Both the position numbers and the translations under genes were made by a program. The notes below the pieces were generated by a model. It did not search any database and was not told where the DNA came from. It saw only the letters and a program-made list of their open reading frames with translations. Of a stretch of DNA of 29,592 bases, positions 23,385 to 29,592 are shown one piece after another. Origin of the DNA: CAYRKQ01 sp964621845 (GTDB taxonomy: Bacteria; Patescibacteriota; Saccharimonadia; Saccharimonadales; UBA7683); assembly GCA_964621845.1 (NCBI GenBank), contig CAZUOL010000006.1, forward strand, positions 1 to 29,592, in the 5' to 3' direction. Each line of letters begins with the position of its first letter. Position 1 is the stretch's first letter.

Positions 23385-24591
23385 GGCGAGTTTTTTTACC
23401 ACAAACAGAAGAAAACTTTCCAAACGAGTAGATGGCGGGTTGATTATTATAAGCGCGAACGGGCTGTTGCAACGAACAGGGGATAGCGTTTACCCCTTTC
23501 GGCAGGATAGTAACTTCTTTTATCTCACCGGATTAAATGAACCAGACTTTTTATTGGTTATGAACGGCGATGAAGAGTTTTTAGTGTTACCAAAGCGGAG
23601 CTTTGCTGAAGATATTTTTGGGGGCGTTATAAATTGCGACGAAGTTGCAAAAATATCTGGTATAAACACGATACTCGGAAACAGAGAAGGCTGGCAGCGC
23701 ATTAAAGAAATGCAACAAAGTCGCAAATCTGTGCACACCATGACTATGCCACCACGCCGCGTGGTACACACCGACGCGTTTTCAACCAATCCGAATCGCC
23801 GCTACCTAACAGAGCGCCTCAAAAGATCTTCGCCCGCGACTGCCCTTGTGGATCTTCGACCTCATCTCGTATCATTGCGTCAGGTGAAGCAGCCAGAAGA
23901 GATTACTGTTATGAAGGAGGCTATAGCGCTCACTGGACGTGGTCTCGTCACCGCAAAGCAGCAGATCAGAACTGGCATCACCGGTCATGAATTAAAAGCA
24001 ACGCTTGATAGTGTTTTTGGTGCCGCGGGAGCGGAGCATGGCTTTACCCCAATTGTGACGAGCAGCGAGCAGACAGCCGTGATGCATTCGCTTACTTATG
24101 GCAAGCAGGTGGGTAAAAACGCAGCTGTACTATTTGATGTAGGAGCGGAGTTAAAAAACTATACTGCTGATATCACTAGAACCTATGTGAATGGCCAAGC
24201 TTCGGAGCGGTTTGTTGCCGTCTACGCTGCAGTTGATCGAGTCAAACGGCATGCAGAAAAATTAGTCCGCCCTGGGTTAGGGTGGGGTGAATGGGCTCGG
24301 CAAGTAGATCAAGCCATGGGCGAGGAGCTGATAAGACTGCGCCTCATAAAAACGAACCACCGCATAGAAGTGCGCAGATATTTTTCTCACGCTATCGGTC
24401 ATAGCCTAGGGCTTGATGCGCATGATGTATGCAATTACATGCTGCCGATAGAAGCGGGGATGATCATAACCATCGAGCCGGGTATTTATATTCCTGAAGA
24501 AGGTTTCGGAGTGAGGATTGAGGATGATTACCTTGTTACTGCATCCGGCGTGCGCAATCTTTCTGCAGATATTGCGTATTTTAGCGCGTAA
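23377..24591 (+). CDS. pepP: Xaa-Pro aminopeptidase (M24B, PepP-like)
   Basis: 404 aa from ATG 23377 (a GTG one codon upstream is also possible). The N-terminal creatinase/AMP_N-like domain (about 5-150; FRQDSNFFYLTG) precedes the pita-bread metallopeptidase domain (about 170-404). The dinuclear metal ligands are all present: D254 in FDVG, D265 in ADITR, H342 in AIGHSLGLDAHD, E367 in TIEPGIY and E382 in RIEDDY. It removes an N-terminal residue before proline and would help recycle peptides. It overlaps the preceding 87-aa gene. A peptide-type binding protein lies downstream, which fits a peptide-scavenging lifestyle. Confidence 0.94.
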   Translation: MFKASFFTTNRRKLSKRVDGGLIIISANGLLQRTGDSVYPFRQDSNFFYLTGLNEPDFLLVMNGDEEFLVLPKRSFAEDIFGGVINCDEVAKISGINTILGNREGWQRIKEMQQSRKSVHTMTMPPRRVVHTDAFSTNPNRRYLTERLKRSSPATALVDLRPHLVSLRQVKQPEEITVMKEAIALTGRGLVTAKQQIRTGITGHELKATLDSVFGAAGAEHGFTPIVTSSEQTAVMHSLTYGKQVGKNAAVLFDVGAELKNYTADITRTYVNGQASERFVAVYAAVDRVKRHAEKLVRPGLGWGEWARQVDQAMGEELIRLRLIKTNHRIEVRRYFSHAIGHSLGLDAHDVCNYMLPIEAGMIITIEPGIYIPEEGFGVRIEDDYLVTASGVRNLSADIAYFSA

Positions 24592-24628
24592 AACCGGTCA
24601 TACTCTTGAGGCATGTCGGTATCTGAGA

Positions 24629-24637
24629 TGGTATAAT
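24629..24637 (+). promoter_or_regulatory. Extended -10 promoter of the 24645 gene (leaderless)
   Basis: TGG-TATAAT (24629-24637), 7 nt before ATG 24645. It probably also serves secG and the binding-protein gene. Confidence 0.6.
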
Positions 24638-24644
24638 ACAGCAA

Positions 24645-25028
24645 ATGAAGAAGCAGTTTCTGCAACTCTTGGTTCGTATTGGTGCGAATGCCGTTGGTAT
24701 TTTTGTAGCGGCGCAGCTACTGAGTGGTATAAGTTATAACAATAGCCTAAAATCACTTATTGTTTCTGCCGCCATACTTTCCATAGTAAACGCAATTATT
24801 CGGCCAGTGGTGGTTATTCTTTCGTTGCCTGCATATGCCTGGACGCTAGGACTTTTTTCTTTAGTGGTAAACGCCCTCATGTTGTATCTTGTCGATTGGC
24901 TTTATGGACCGTTTGAGGTGGGCGGGTTATTGGCCCCTATACTTGCCGGTTGTATCATTGGCTTGATAAACTATATACTAACCCGCCTTTTTGATATGTG
25001 GCTGGGTGATAAGGAAGAACGTGCATAA
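24645..25028 (+). CDS. Phage-holin-family-IV (PF04020-like) membrane protein
   Basis: A 127-aa protein with four hydrophobic helices (about 8-26, 35-60, 65-84, 92-115) and the family pattern LVRIGANAVGIFVAAQLLSGI, split as LVRIGANAV/GIFVAAQLLSGI, then NAIIRPVVVILSLP, TLGLFSLVVNALMLYLVDW and GCIIGLINYIL. Despite the family name, chromosomal members are common in bacteria and are not evidence of a prophage; their role is unknown. The 3' end overlaps secG by 8 nt. Leaderless promoter upstream. Confidence 0.85.
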   Translation: MKKQFLQLLVRIGANAVGIFVAAQLLSGISYNNSLKSLIVSAAILSIVNAIIRPVVVILSLPAYAWTLGLFSLVVNALMLYLVDWLYGPFEVGGLLAPILAGCIIGLINYILTRLFDMWLGDKEERA

Positions 25029-25239
25029 TATTTTTCAAGTTATAACAATCGCAAGTGCTATTTTAATGGTGACTATGATTTTACTGCAAACTCGAGGGGC
25101 AAGCCTTGGTGCTGGCTTTGGTGGTTCGGGGGAGCTGTTTACTGAGCGGCGTGGTGTTGATAAAACGATGCACCAAGTAACAGTGGTGTTAGCAGTTATT
25201 TTTGTTGGATCACTTGTTTTAGGGATCGTGCGCGGCTAG
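25021..25239 (+). CDS. secG: Preprotein translocase subunit SecG
   Basis: 72 aa from GTG 25021. SecG is the small two-helix subunit of the SecYEG channel. Two hydrophobic helices (about 3-22 and 51-70) flank the signature loop LLQTRGASLGAGFGGSGELF, shown here as LLQTRGASLGAG and FGGSGELF, with ERRGVDK before the second helix. Length is typical. The start overlaps the previous gene by 8 nt, implying coupling; a longer in-frame reading to 24991 is rejected because it adds an unrelated stretch. Confidence 0.93.
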   Translation: MHNIFQVITIASAILMVTMILLQTRGASLGAGFGGSGELFTERRGVDKTMHQVTVVLAVIFVGSLVLGIVRG

Positions 25240-25255
25240 CGGTTGCTACCACACT

Positions 25256-27022
25256 ATGTTTAAGACAACAAAGAAGAAGTTACGTCTCCAGCCGGATAAA
25301 GTTGCTGATACGATAGCAGAAAAAGCTACGGATGTGCAACAATCTGGTGCAAAGCACCTGAAGCGATATATTGCAAAGCGAACCGGTCGTACCGAAGGGG
25401 TGCGGCGTTTTACAGCAGGATGGCTGGCACTTGCCACTGGCCTTTGTATTGCCTCTGCTTTTGCGGCACTCGCGCTGTTTAACAGAAGTCACACTTCGGC
25501 TCCTGCCGACGGCGGCACCTATGTTGAAGGTTTGGTTGGTAGTGTGGGTAACTTGAATCCTCTTTTTGCTGGGGGGAATGTTGATACGGAGCTTGATCAT
25601 CTGGTATTTAATGGGCTTTTAAAATATGACACAGAGGGTAAGTTAGCGGCTGATCTGGCCCGCAGTTGGCAGGTGAGTAAGGATGGTAAAACATATACCG
25701 TAAATCTTAAAGAGGGGGTGGCGTGGCACGATGGTCAACCTTTTACCTCTGAGGACGTGGTCTTCACCATCAAAACAATACAAAATCCTTTGACGCGCAG
25801 CTCTCTTTACGCAAGCTGGCAAGGGGTAGATGTGAGCGCAATCGGTAAGTATAAGGTGCGTTTTGTTCGTCAGCAGCCGCTGGCGCCTTTTGCTGATGCA
25901 CTCACAACTGCTATTTTGCCAGCGCACCTACTCGCGCCGATCGCTCCAGAGGATCTGCGTACGGCAGCCTATAACAGTGCACCGGTAGGTACGGGGCCGT
26001 TTGTATTCAAAATGTTGCGTAAAACGGGCAGGGGTGAGCAATTAGAACTCTCGGCAAATAAGCGATATTATCAAGGAAAGCCTCGGCTTGATCGATTTAT
26101 TGTTGCTGCTTATACCAACGAACATGACTTGACGCTCGATGTAAAAAATCGAGAGATTACGGCGGCTGTTGACCTGAGTAGCCCAGAAGTGGAATCGCTG
26201 ACATCGAGTAATCATATTCAAACAACACAATATCCGTTGAACAGTGGGGTCTTTGCCTTCTTCAAGATGGATAAAGCCCCTTTCAATGATCGAAAAGTTC
26301 GCTCGGCACTCGCTCAAAGTATTGATCGTACCGCCGTTTTAGCGCTCTTTAATGCTCGCTATAAACCCTTGAGTACTCCACTCTTGCAAGGGCAGATTGG
26401 TTACCAGGAAAACGGCCAACGAACAAATCTAAAAAAGGCAGCCCAGCTACTCGATCAGGCCGGCTGGAAGCTCCAGAACGGGGTGCGTAAAAAAGGGAAG
26501 ACACAGCTCAGCTTTACGCTCACCACGCGCGGCACTGATGAATATAAAATGATGGCAGAGGAGCTGCAGCGGCAATGGGCTCAGCTAGGGGTGGTGGTGA
26601 AGCCCGAGCTTTTAAGTCAAGAACAGATTGAACAAACGGCACTCGGAGCTCATCAGTATGATATGTTGCTTTTCGGTATTTCAATTGGTTCGGATCCAGA
26701 CGTTCTCGCCTACTGGCATTCATCTCAGGCGCGACCGGGCCAAAAGAATTTTTCGGAATGGAAGTCCGCAACTGCTGATCTGAATCTAGAAATCGGGCGT
26801 TCAAAAATAGATCCCCTGCTACGTGCGCCACGTTATCAAGCGTTCACACGCACCTGGCTAAACGAGGTTCCTGCCATCGCGCTCTATCAGCCATTTGCAA
26901 ACTATACCTACAACCAGAACGCTCAAGGGTTTAAGATCTTCCCGCTGAATGTCTTAGCGGATCGATTAACGAACGTAGAAGAGTGGACTGTTGAGACCAG
27001 AAAAGTGTACCTGACCCCATAA
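25256..27022 (+). CDS. Peptide-type ABC transporter solute-binding protein (family 5), membrane-anchored
   Basis: 588 aa. A basic N-terminal region (1-52), one membrane helix (about 53-75), then an SBP_bac_5 (OppA/DppA-like) domain. Family motifs include LVGSVGNLNPLF, LVFNGLLKYD, LAADLARSW, DGKTYTVNLKEGVAWHDGQPFTSEDVVF (as TYTVNLKEGVAWHDG and QPFTSEDVVF), APVGTGPF and VRSALAQSIDRTA. No lipobox is present, so anchoring is by the helix, and the N-terminus is unusually long. It follows secG by 16 nt. No permease or ATPase genes of an Opp/Dpp system are adjacent. Uptake of peptides is the family role; the ligand here is not known. Confidence 0.92.
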   Translation: MFKTTKKKLRLQPDKVADTIAEKATDVQQSGAKHLKRYIAKRTGRTEGVRRFTAGWLALATGLCIASAFAALALFNRSHTSAPADGGTYVEGLVGSVGNLNPLFAGGNVDTELDHLVFNGLLKYDTEGKLAADLARSWQVSKDGKTYTVNLKEGVAWHDGQPFTSEDVVFTIKTIQNPLTRSSLYASWQGVDVSAIGKYKVRFVRQQPLAPFADALTTAILPAHLLAPIAPEDLRTAAYNSAPVGTGPFVFKMLRKTGRGEQLELSANKRYYQGKPRLDRFIVAAYTNEHDLTLDVKNREITAAVDLSSPEVESLTSSNHIQTTQYPLNSGVFAFFKMDKAPFNDRKVRSALAQSIDRTAVLALFNARYKPLSTPLLQGQIGYQENGQRTNLKKAAQLLDQAGWKLQNGVRKKGKTQLSFTLTTRGTDEYKMMAEELQRQWAQLGVVVKPELLSQEQIEQTALGAHQYDMLLFGISIGSDPDVLAYWHSSQARPGQKNFSEWKSATADLNLEIGRSKIDPLLRAPRYQAFTRTWLNEVPAIALYQPFANYTYNQNAQGFKIFPLNVLADRLTNVEEWTVETRKVYLTP

Positions 27023-27068
27023 TCTAGAAAATGAGAATGTATCGTGACTCTATAGGTGGTAAGTTTTT

Positions 27069-27173
27069 GTGATCACGCTAGAACCCATTTTAGCACCAAA
27101 TGCGAGAAATGAGATCTTCGGCGAGTCGTCCCGACCCAGCCCGCCGAACGTTTATGGTGCATTTAAGATGTAA
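27069..27173 (+). other. Compact stem-loop block with an embedded 34-codon ORF
   Basis: The gap after the binding-protein gene holds TTCGGCG (27117-27123) with CGCCGAA (27142-27148), enclosing GTCG (27125-27128) with CGAC (27132-27135). The outer GCACC (27093-27097) pairs with GGTGC (27156-27160), or alternatively AAATGC (27098-27103) with GCATTT (27159-27164); the two cannot both form. The same stretch is open from GTG 27069 to TAA 27171, and the C-terminal part of the peptide is Pro/Ser-rich (SSRPSPPNVYGAFKM). It could be a small RNA, a transcript end or a gene remnant; I cannot decide. Confidence 0.4.
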
Positions 27174-27183
27174 AAAATGGTAT
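27173..27183 (+). repeat. Left 11-bp inverted repeat of the AT-rich cassette
   Basis: AAAAATGGTAT, the reverse complement of 28373-28383. It adjoins the stop codon of the 27183-27707 gene. Confidence 0.5.
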
Positions 27184-27707
27184 TAATTAATGAATATGCT
27201 CAATAGACCAACAAGTAAAGATATGGTCAATGACACCACTGATATAGTAACTGGTATCCAGAACTCTTTCGTACGTGCTTTACTGGCCTCGTACGAGGCT
27301 TTCATTCTCTCCTTAACAACATCAACATTTTTGTAAAATTCTTTCAATGAAATTTCGTAATCCTTTTCGTACCATTCGTCATACGCCAATTCTCCAGTTT
27401 CCGAATTAACAGCACCGCTAAATTCAACATTTTTTGAACTAGTTATAGTTTTAACAGAATTAGTCTGCTTATCTATGCTCTTGAGCATTAACTGTATGTC
27501 GGCTTTTCTAATTTTGTAATGTTCAAACAATTTAATATATTGGCTAAGTAGTATAAAGGGTATTTCCTTTAATACTTTCATTGCTCCAAGCTCGGTAAGA
27601 ACTAAACCACCGTCCATTTCGTAAGACAGGTGCTCTTTATATCGATCAATTTTTTTCTCAATCATGCTATCTATACGATCTATCTCTGGTTTTATGGAAG
27701 GTTTCAT
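27183..27707 (-). CDS. Tail-anchored membrane protein of the AT-rich cassette
   Basis: 174 aa, no family recognised. Residues 1-150 are charged and largely helical with coiled-coil character (for example residues 1-30 and 118-146); one C-terminal transmembrane helix (about 150-172) suggests a tail anchor. Its start overlaps the stop of the upstream nuclease-like gene by 4 nt (ATGA), so the two are a tight operon and probably act together. Base use is clearly more AT-rich than in housekeeping genes nearby, suggesting acquisition. A membrane-acting partner of a nuclease-like sensor is one possible reading, but that is inference. Confidence 0.75.
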   Translation of the reverse strand: MKPSIKPEIDRIDSMIEKKIDRYKEHLSYEMDGGLVLTELGAMKVLKEIPFILLSQYIKLFEHYKIRKADIQLMLKSIDKQTNSVKTITSSKNVEFSGAVNSETGELAYDEWYEKDYEISLKEFYKNVDVVKERMKASYEASKARTKEFWIPVTISVVSLTISLLVGLLSIFIN

Positions 27708-28363
27708 AAAGAGGTCAGTTTATTTAGGGGTATAAAATCTGGGCTATCAATAACCGAGTACCTATTAACTTCTAAATGCAGTTGGTCTAGGGTCAACACT
27801 TTTAAGTTTGGTAATCTAGTGAGTTTGGACATATTTTCCAATGCTCTAGATACTTCTGTTACACTCAACAGCTCACTAGAAAGAGCAAAATAAAGAGGTA
27901 CATTAGTGGGAAAGTCTAGGTATTTATCAACCTTGATGTTTACATTCTTCTGTAAATCCCTAGTAGTTTCGGTAGCAAAAATGTCTATTCCAAAATTGCT
28001 GTTTTTGGCATAGACGAAAAAATCAACTCGGTTTTTTCCTTGACCGTAAAGTTTTTCGGTATGGACAAAAAGTTCTCCGAATTTATCAATAAGTTTTTGT
28101 TCCAGCAGTCGCTCTGCATTTGAGCCTCGCTGTCCGTGTGTCTTTGCGATTTGCGAGCGAAAATTACCACTACCAAAGTCGATAGTCTCGTAGCCAAGTT
28201 CTTTTCGCAATGCTCGCAAACCACCAAACTTTCTCTGTATCTGCCTAGAAGATGGTAGTGTTGAAGAATGGTCTATTTCTGGTGCTGTCGGCAATCTACC
28301 GTTTAGCTTAATGAACTCATCAAACGCACTTTTAATTCTTTCTTTTGACCATTCTTCTACCAT
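27704..28363 (-). CDS. HNH-repeat domain plus putative restriction-endonuclease-like protein
   Basis: 219 aa. Residues about 6-58 resemble the homing-endonuclease-associated repeat (NGRLPTAPEID...LPSSRQIQRKFGGLRALRKELGY), a small DNA-binding helical unit. Residues about 80-200 have a pattern suggestive of a PD-(D/E)xK-like core: a Glu in a helix (NAERLLEQKL), RVDFFVY, then GIDIFAT and an alternating KVDKYLDFPTNVPLYFAL strand region. The usual ExK is not seen, so catalysis is uncertain. It starts at ATG 28361-28363, 6 nt after TATAGT on the minus strand, only 29 nt from the 3' end of tRNA-Leu. AT-rich, unlike neighbouring genes. Confidence 0.75.
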   Translation of the reverse strand: MVEEWSKERIKSAFDEFIKLNGRLPTAPEIDHSSTLPSSRQIQRKFGGLRALRKELGYETIDFGSGNFRSQIAKTHGQRGSNAERLLEQKLIDKFGELFVHTEKLYGQGKNRVDFFVYAKNSNFGIDIFATETTRDLQKNVNIKVDKYLDFPTNVPLYFALSSELLSVTEVSRALENMSKLTRLPNLKVLTLDQLHLEVNRYSVIDSPDFIPLNKLTSL

Positions 28364-28369
28364 ACTGAT

Positions 28370-28375
28370 ACTATA
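28370..28375 (-). promoter_or_regulatory. -10 box of the cassette operon (leaderless)
   Basis: TATAGT on the minus strand, 6 nt before ATG 28363. A -35 box would fall on the tRNA CCA end and is not evident. Read-through from tRNA-Leu is the alternative. Confidence 0.4.
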
Positions 28376-28383
28376 CCATTTTT
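28373..28383 (-). repeat. Right 11-bp inverted repeat of the AT-rich cassette
   Basis: ATACCATTTTT, the exact reverse complement of 27173-27183. It overlaps the -10 region of the cassette operon. Confidence 0.5.
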
Positions 28384-28392
28384 AATCTGAAA

Positions 28393-28479
28393 TGGTGGGG
28401 GCGAGAGGACTTGAACCTCCACGAGTTTGCACTCACTAGCTCCTGAAGCTAGCGCGTCTACCAATTCCGCCACGCCCCC
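28393..28479 (-). tRNA. tRNA-Leu (anticodon CAG)
   Basis: 87 nt including an encoded CCA (28395-28393). On the minus strand: acceptor GGGGGCG pairs with CGCCCCC, discriminator A; D-loop AATTGGTAGACG; anticodon stem CTAGC/GCTAG with loop TTCAGGA giving anticodon CAG (reads CUG); a long class II variable arm (TGAGTGCAAACTCG); T-arm with GGTTCAAGTCC. All elements of a functional leucine tRNA are present. The AT-rich cassette begins 29 nt past its 3' end, a classic position for integrated DNA. Confidence 0.95.
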
Positions 28480-28667
28480 GTATTCAACAATGTACACTGC
28501 AGTTTTACGTCTTGCTTGGACACACACACGACGCTGGCGTCTACTCACTATTCACGTTTCACGCAGCCGCCACGCCCCCATATTCAATAATGTACAATGC
28601 AGTTTCACGTCATGATCGGACGATACAGACTGCGCTGACGTCTACTCACTATTCACGTTTCGCGCAG
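28467..28667. repeat. Tandem duplication (about 100-nt period) of the tRNA-Leu 5' end and upstream region
   Basis: Copy 1 (28467-28566) begins with the first 13 nt of the tRNA (CCGCCACGCCCCC on the plus strand) and runs through its promoter region. Copy 2 (28567-28667) repeats both, with scattered substitutions concentrated in the middle. Nearly identical blocks are TATTCAA-AATGTACA-TGCAGTTT and TCTACTCACTATTCACGTTTC (shown split: TCTACTCACTA, TTCACGTTTC). A third CCGCC at 28668 starts another copy that diverges at once. No further tRNA body follows copy 2. The whole gap 28480-28776 holds no credible protein gene. Confidence 0.8.
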
Positions 28668-28732
28668 CCGCCGGACTTTGCGCAGCGTCTTTATTCTATC
28701 ATCCGGTATCTTACTTCTACAATCCACTTGTG

Positions 28733-28772
28733 TGCTATGATAAAGCATATGGTTCATAGCTATTTGAGGAGG
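28733..28772 (+). promoter_or_regulatory. Promoter and Shine-Dalgarno sequence of the FAD oxidase gene
   Basis: Extended -10 TGC-TATGAT (28733-28741), a short leader and GAGGAGG (28766-28772) 4 nt before ATG 28777. A leadered, Shine-Dalgarno-type gene. Confidence 0.55.
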
Positions 28773-28776
28773 GGCG

Positions 28777-29592
28777 ATGTCTAAGATTGCATCATATCTA
28801 CGAGAGCACATAGTTGGCGAGGTGACAGAGGCTGAAAACGTACGTGACTTTTTCAGTACGGATGGCGGCATCTTTACCGTAAAACCACAGATGGTGATTT
28901 ATCCACGCCGCACTGATGATATCCGTAAGGTTGCGCGTCTTTCGTGGCAGCTTGCAGACAAAGGAAGAGTATTGGCAATTACTCCTCGAGGGGCAGGCAG
29001 TGACCAAGCCGGTGCAGCCATTGGCGATGGTATTTTGCTGGTTTTTCCGGCCCACATGAATAAACTGTTAGAACTTGATAGCAAAAAAATGCAGGCTCGT
29101 ATTCAGCCGGGCATCAACTACCGAAATTTTCAAGATACCGTAAAAACCCACGGGCTCTTTCTGCCGCCATATCCAAGCTCGATAGATTTTTCGACCATTG
29201 GCGGCGCGATTGCGAATAACGCTGCTGGAGAGCGAACAGTAAAGTATGGCGCTACAAAAGATTTTGTTGAAGGCGTCGAAGTGGTGCTAGCGAACGGCGA
29301 GCTGATTGAAACAAAGCGGCTTTCTAAGCGCGAGCTGAGTCACAAAAAAGGGCTCAACACGTTCGAAGGCGAGATCTATCGTGCCATCGACGGCTTGATT
29401 ACCGATAACTGGAACCTTATTCAGCTTGAAAAAAAGGATGTCAGTAAAAATACCGTCGGCTACAACCTTCATGACGTGAAAGATGCAAAGGGGAGTTTCG
29501 ACCTCACGCCATTATTTGTGGGCTCTCAAGGAACACTTGGCATTGTGACTGAAGCCCGCATTCGTTTAGTGCAAAATAACATGAAACGTACT
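28777..29592 (+). CDS. FAD-binding oxidase, GlcD/D-lactate dehydrogenase-like (3' partial)
   Basis: The first 272 residues are present and the frame is open at the right edge. The PCMH-type FAD-binding domain is clear: PRGAGSDQAGAAIGDGILLV (the family has PRGGGTS-G-A), ARIQPGINY, GLFLPPYPSSIDFSTIGGAIANNAAG (as GLFLPPYPSS and TIGGAIANNAAG), VKYGATKDFVEGVEVVLANGE, and GSQGTLGIVTEARIRL. Family members oxidise 2-hydroxy acids such as glycolate or D-lactate, passing electrons to quinone or another acceptor; some are fused to iron-sulfur modules, which cannot be checked as the C-terminus is outside the window. Confidence 0.92.
   Translation, partial: MSKIASYLREHIVGEVTEAENVRDFFSTDGGIFTVKPQMVIYPRRTDDIRKVARLSWQLADKGRVLAITPRGAGSDQAGAAIGDGILLVFPAHMNKLLELDSKKMQARIQPGINYRNFQDTVKTHGLFLPPYPSSIDFSTIGGAIANNAAGERTVKYGATKDFVEGVEVVLANGELIETKRLSKRELSHKKGLNTFEGEIYRAIDGLITDNWNLIQLEKKDVSKNTVGYNLHDVKDAKGSFDLTPLFVGSQGTLGIVTEARIRLVQNNMKRT

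Noticed and set aside
24645..25028. Prophage remnant suggested by the holin-family protein
   Set aside because: PF04020-type proteins are common chromosomal genes; no other phage genes are nearby.
28467..28672. Possible CRISPR array
   Set aside because: Only two full units with a 100-nt period, no short repeat/spacer pattern and no cas genes; it is a tandem duplication of the tRNA upstream region.
1..29592. Alternative genetic code 25 (TGA = Gly) as in some CPR lineages
   Set aside because: ruvX and sbcB end at TGA at the expected family lengths and no gene needs TGA read-through.

Overview
The window looks like a piece of a small, gene-dense bacterial chromosome from the Candidate Phyla Radiation (Patescibacteria), most likely Saccharibacteria (TM7). 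This is inferred from gene content and style, not from a marker search. Short gaps separate the genes, and two convergent pairs overlap at their stop codons. The cell surface has a Gram-positive character: a cysteine sortase with a sortable substrate, MltG, a LysM-CHAP hydrolase and a membrane-anchored rather than lipid-anchored binding protein. TGA is used as a stop (ruvX, sbcB), so code 11 applies, not the TGA=Gly code of Gracilibacteria/Absconditabacteria.

Layout. 1-2870: end of ruvX, mltG, then a strong promoter, a roughly 210-nt structured leader and a LysM-CHAP cell-wall hydrolase. 2911-8215: obgE, a small orphan gene, aroD (3-dehydroquinate dehydratase), a class II DAHP synthase and exonuclease I (sbcB). 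8287-10311: small membrane or secreted proteins and a 2H-phosphoesterase-like protein. 10341-15068: uvrA, a small orphan gene, a convergent DedA-family gene and the bL25 gene. 15069-15407: a convergent intergenic region with a REP-like hairpin and a 107-nt nested palindrome. 15408-18297: an ABC exporter and, divergently, the tRNA hydroxylase trhO. 18482-21067: a sortase operon (secreted beta-propeller substrate plus sortase). 21106-25239: a cysteine-containing orphan, uvrC, a small orphan, an M24B aminopeptidase, a PF04020-type membrane protein and secG. 25256-27022: a peptide-type solute-binding protein. 27173-28383: an AT-rich two-gene cassette with 11-bp inverted repeats at its ends, directly downstream of tRNA-Leu(CAG). 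28467-28667: a tandem duplication of the tRNA 5' end and promoter region. 28777-end: the start of a GlcD-like FAD oxidase.

Genes that work together: uvrA and uvrC (nucleotide excision repair), the propeller protein and its neighbouring sortase (surface display), and aroD with DAHP synthase (shikimate pathway, steps 3 and 1). A recurrent regulatory style is visible. At about a dozen genes a -10 box lies only 6-9 nt before the start codon with no Shine-Dalgarno sequence, which implies leaderless mRNAs. A minority (LysM-CHAP, bL25, propeller/sortase operon, FAD oxidase) have a clear leader and Shine-Dalgarno sequence.

The least explained parts are the AT-rich nuclease-like/membrane cassette, the in-frame palindrome inside uvrC, the nested palindrome at 15235-15341, the leader at 1491-1703 and the stem-loop block at 27069-27173.
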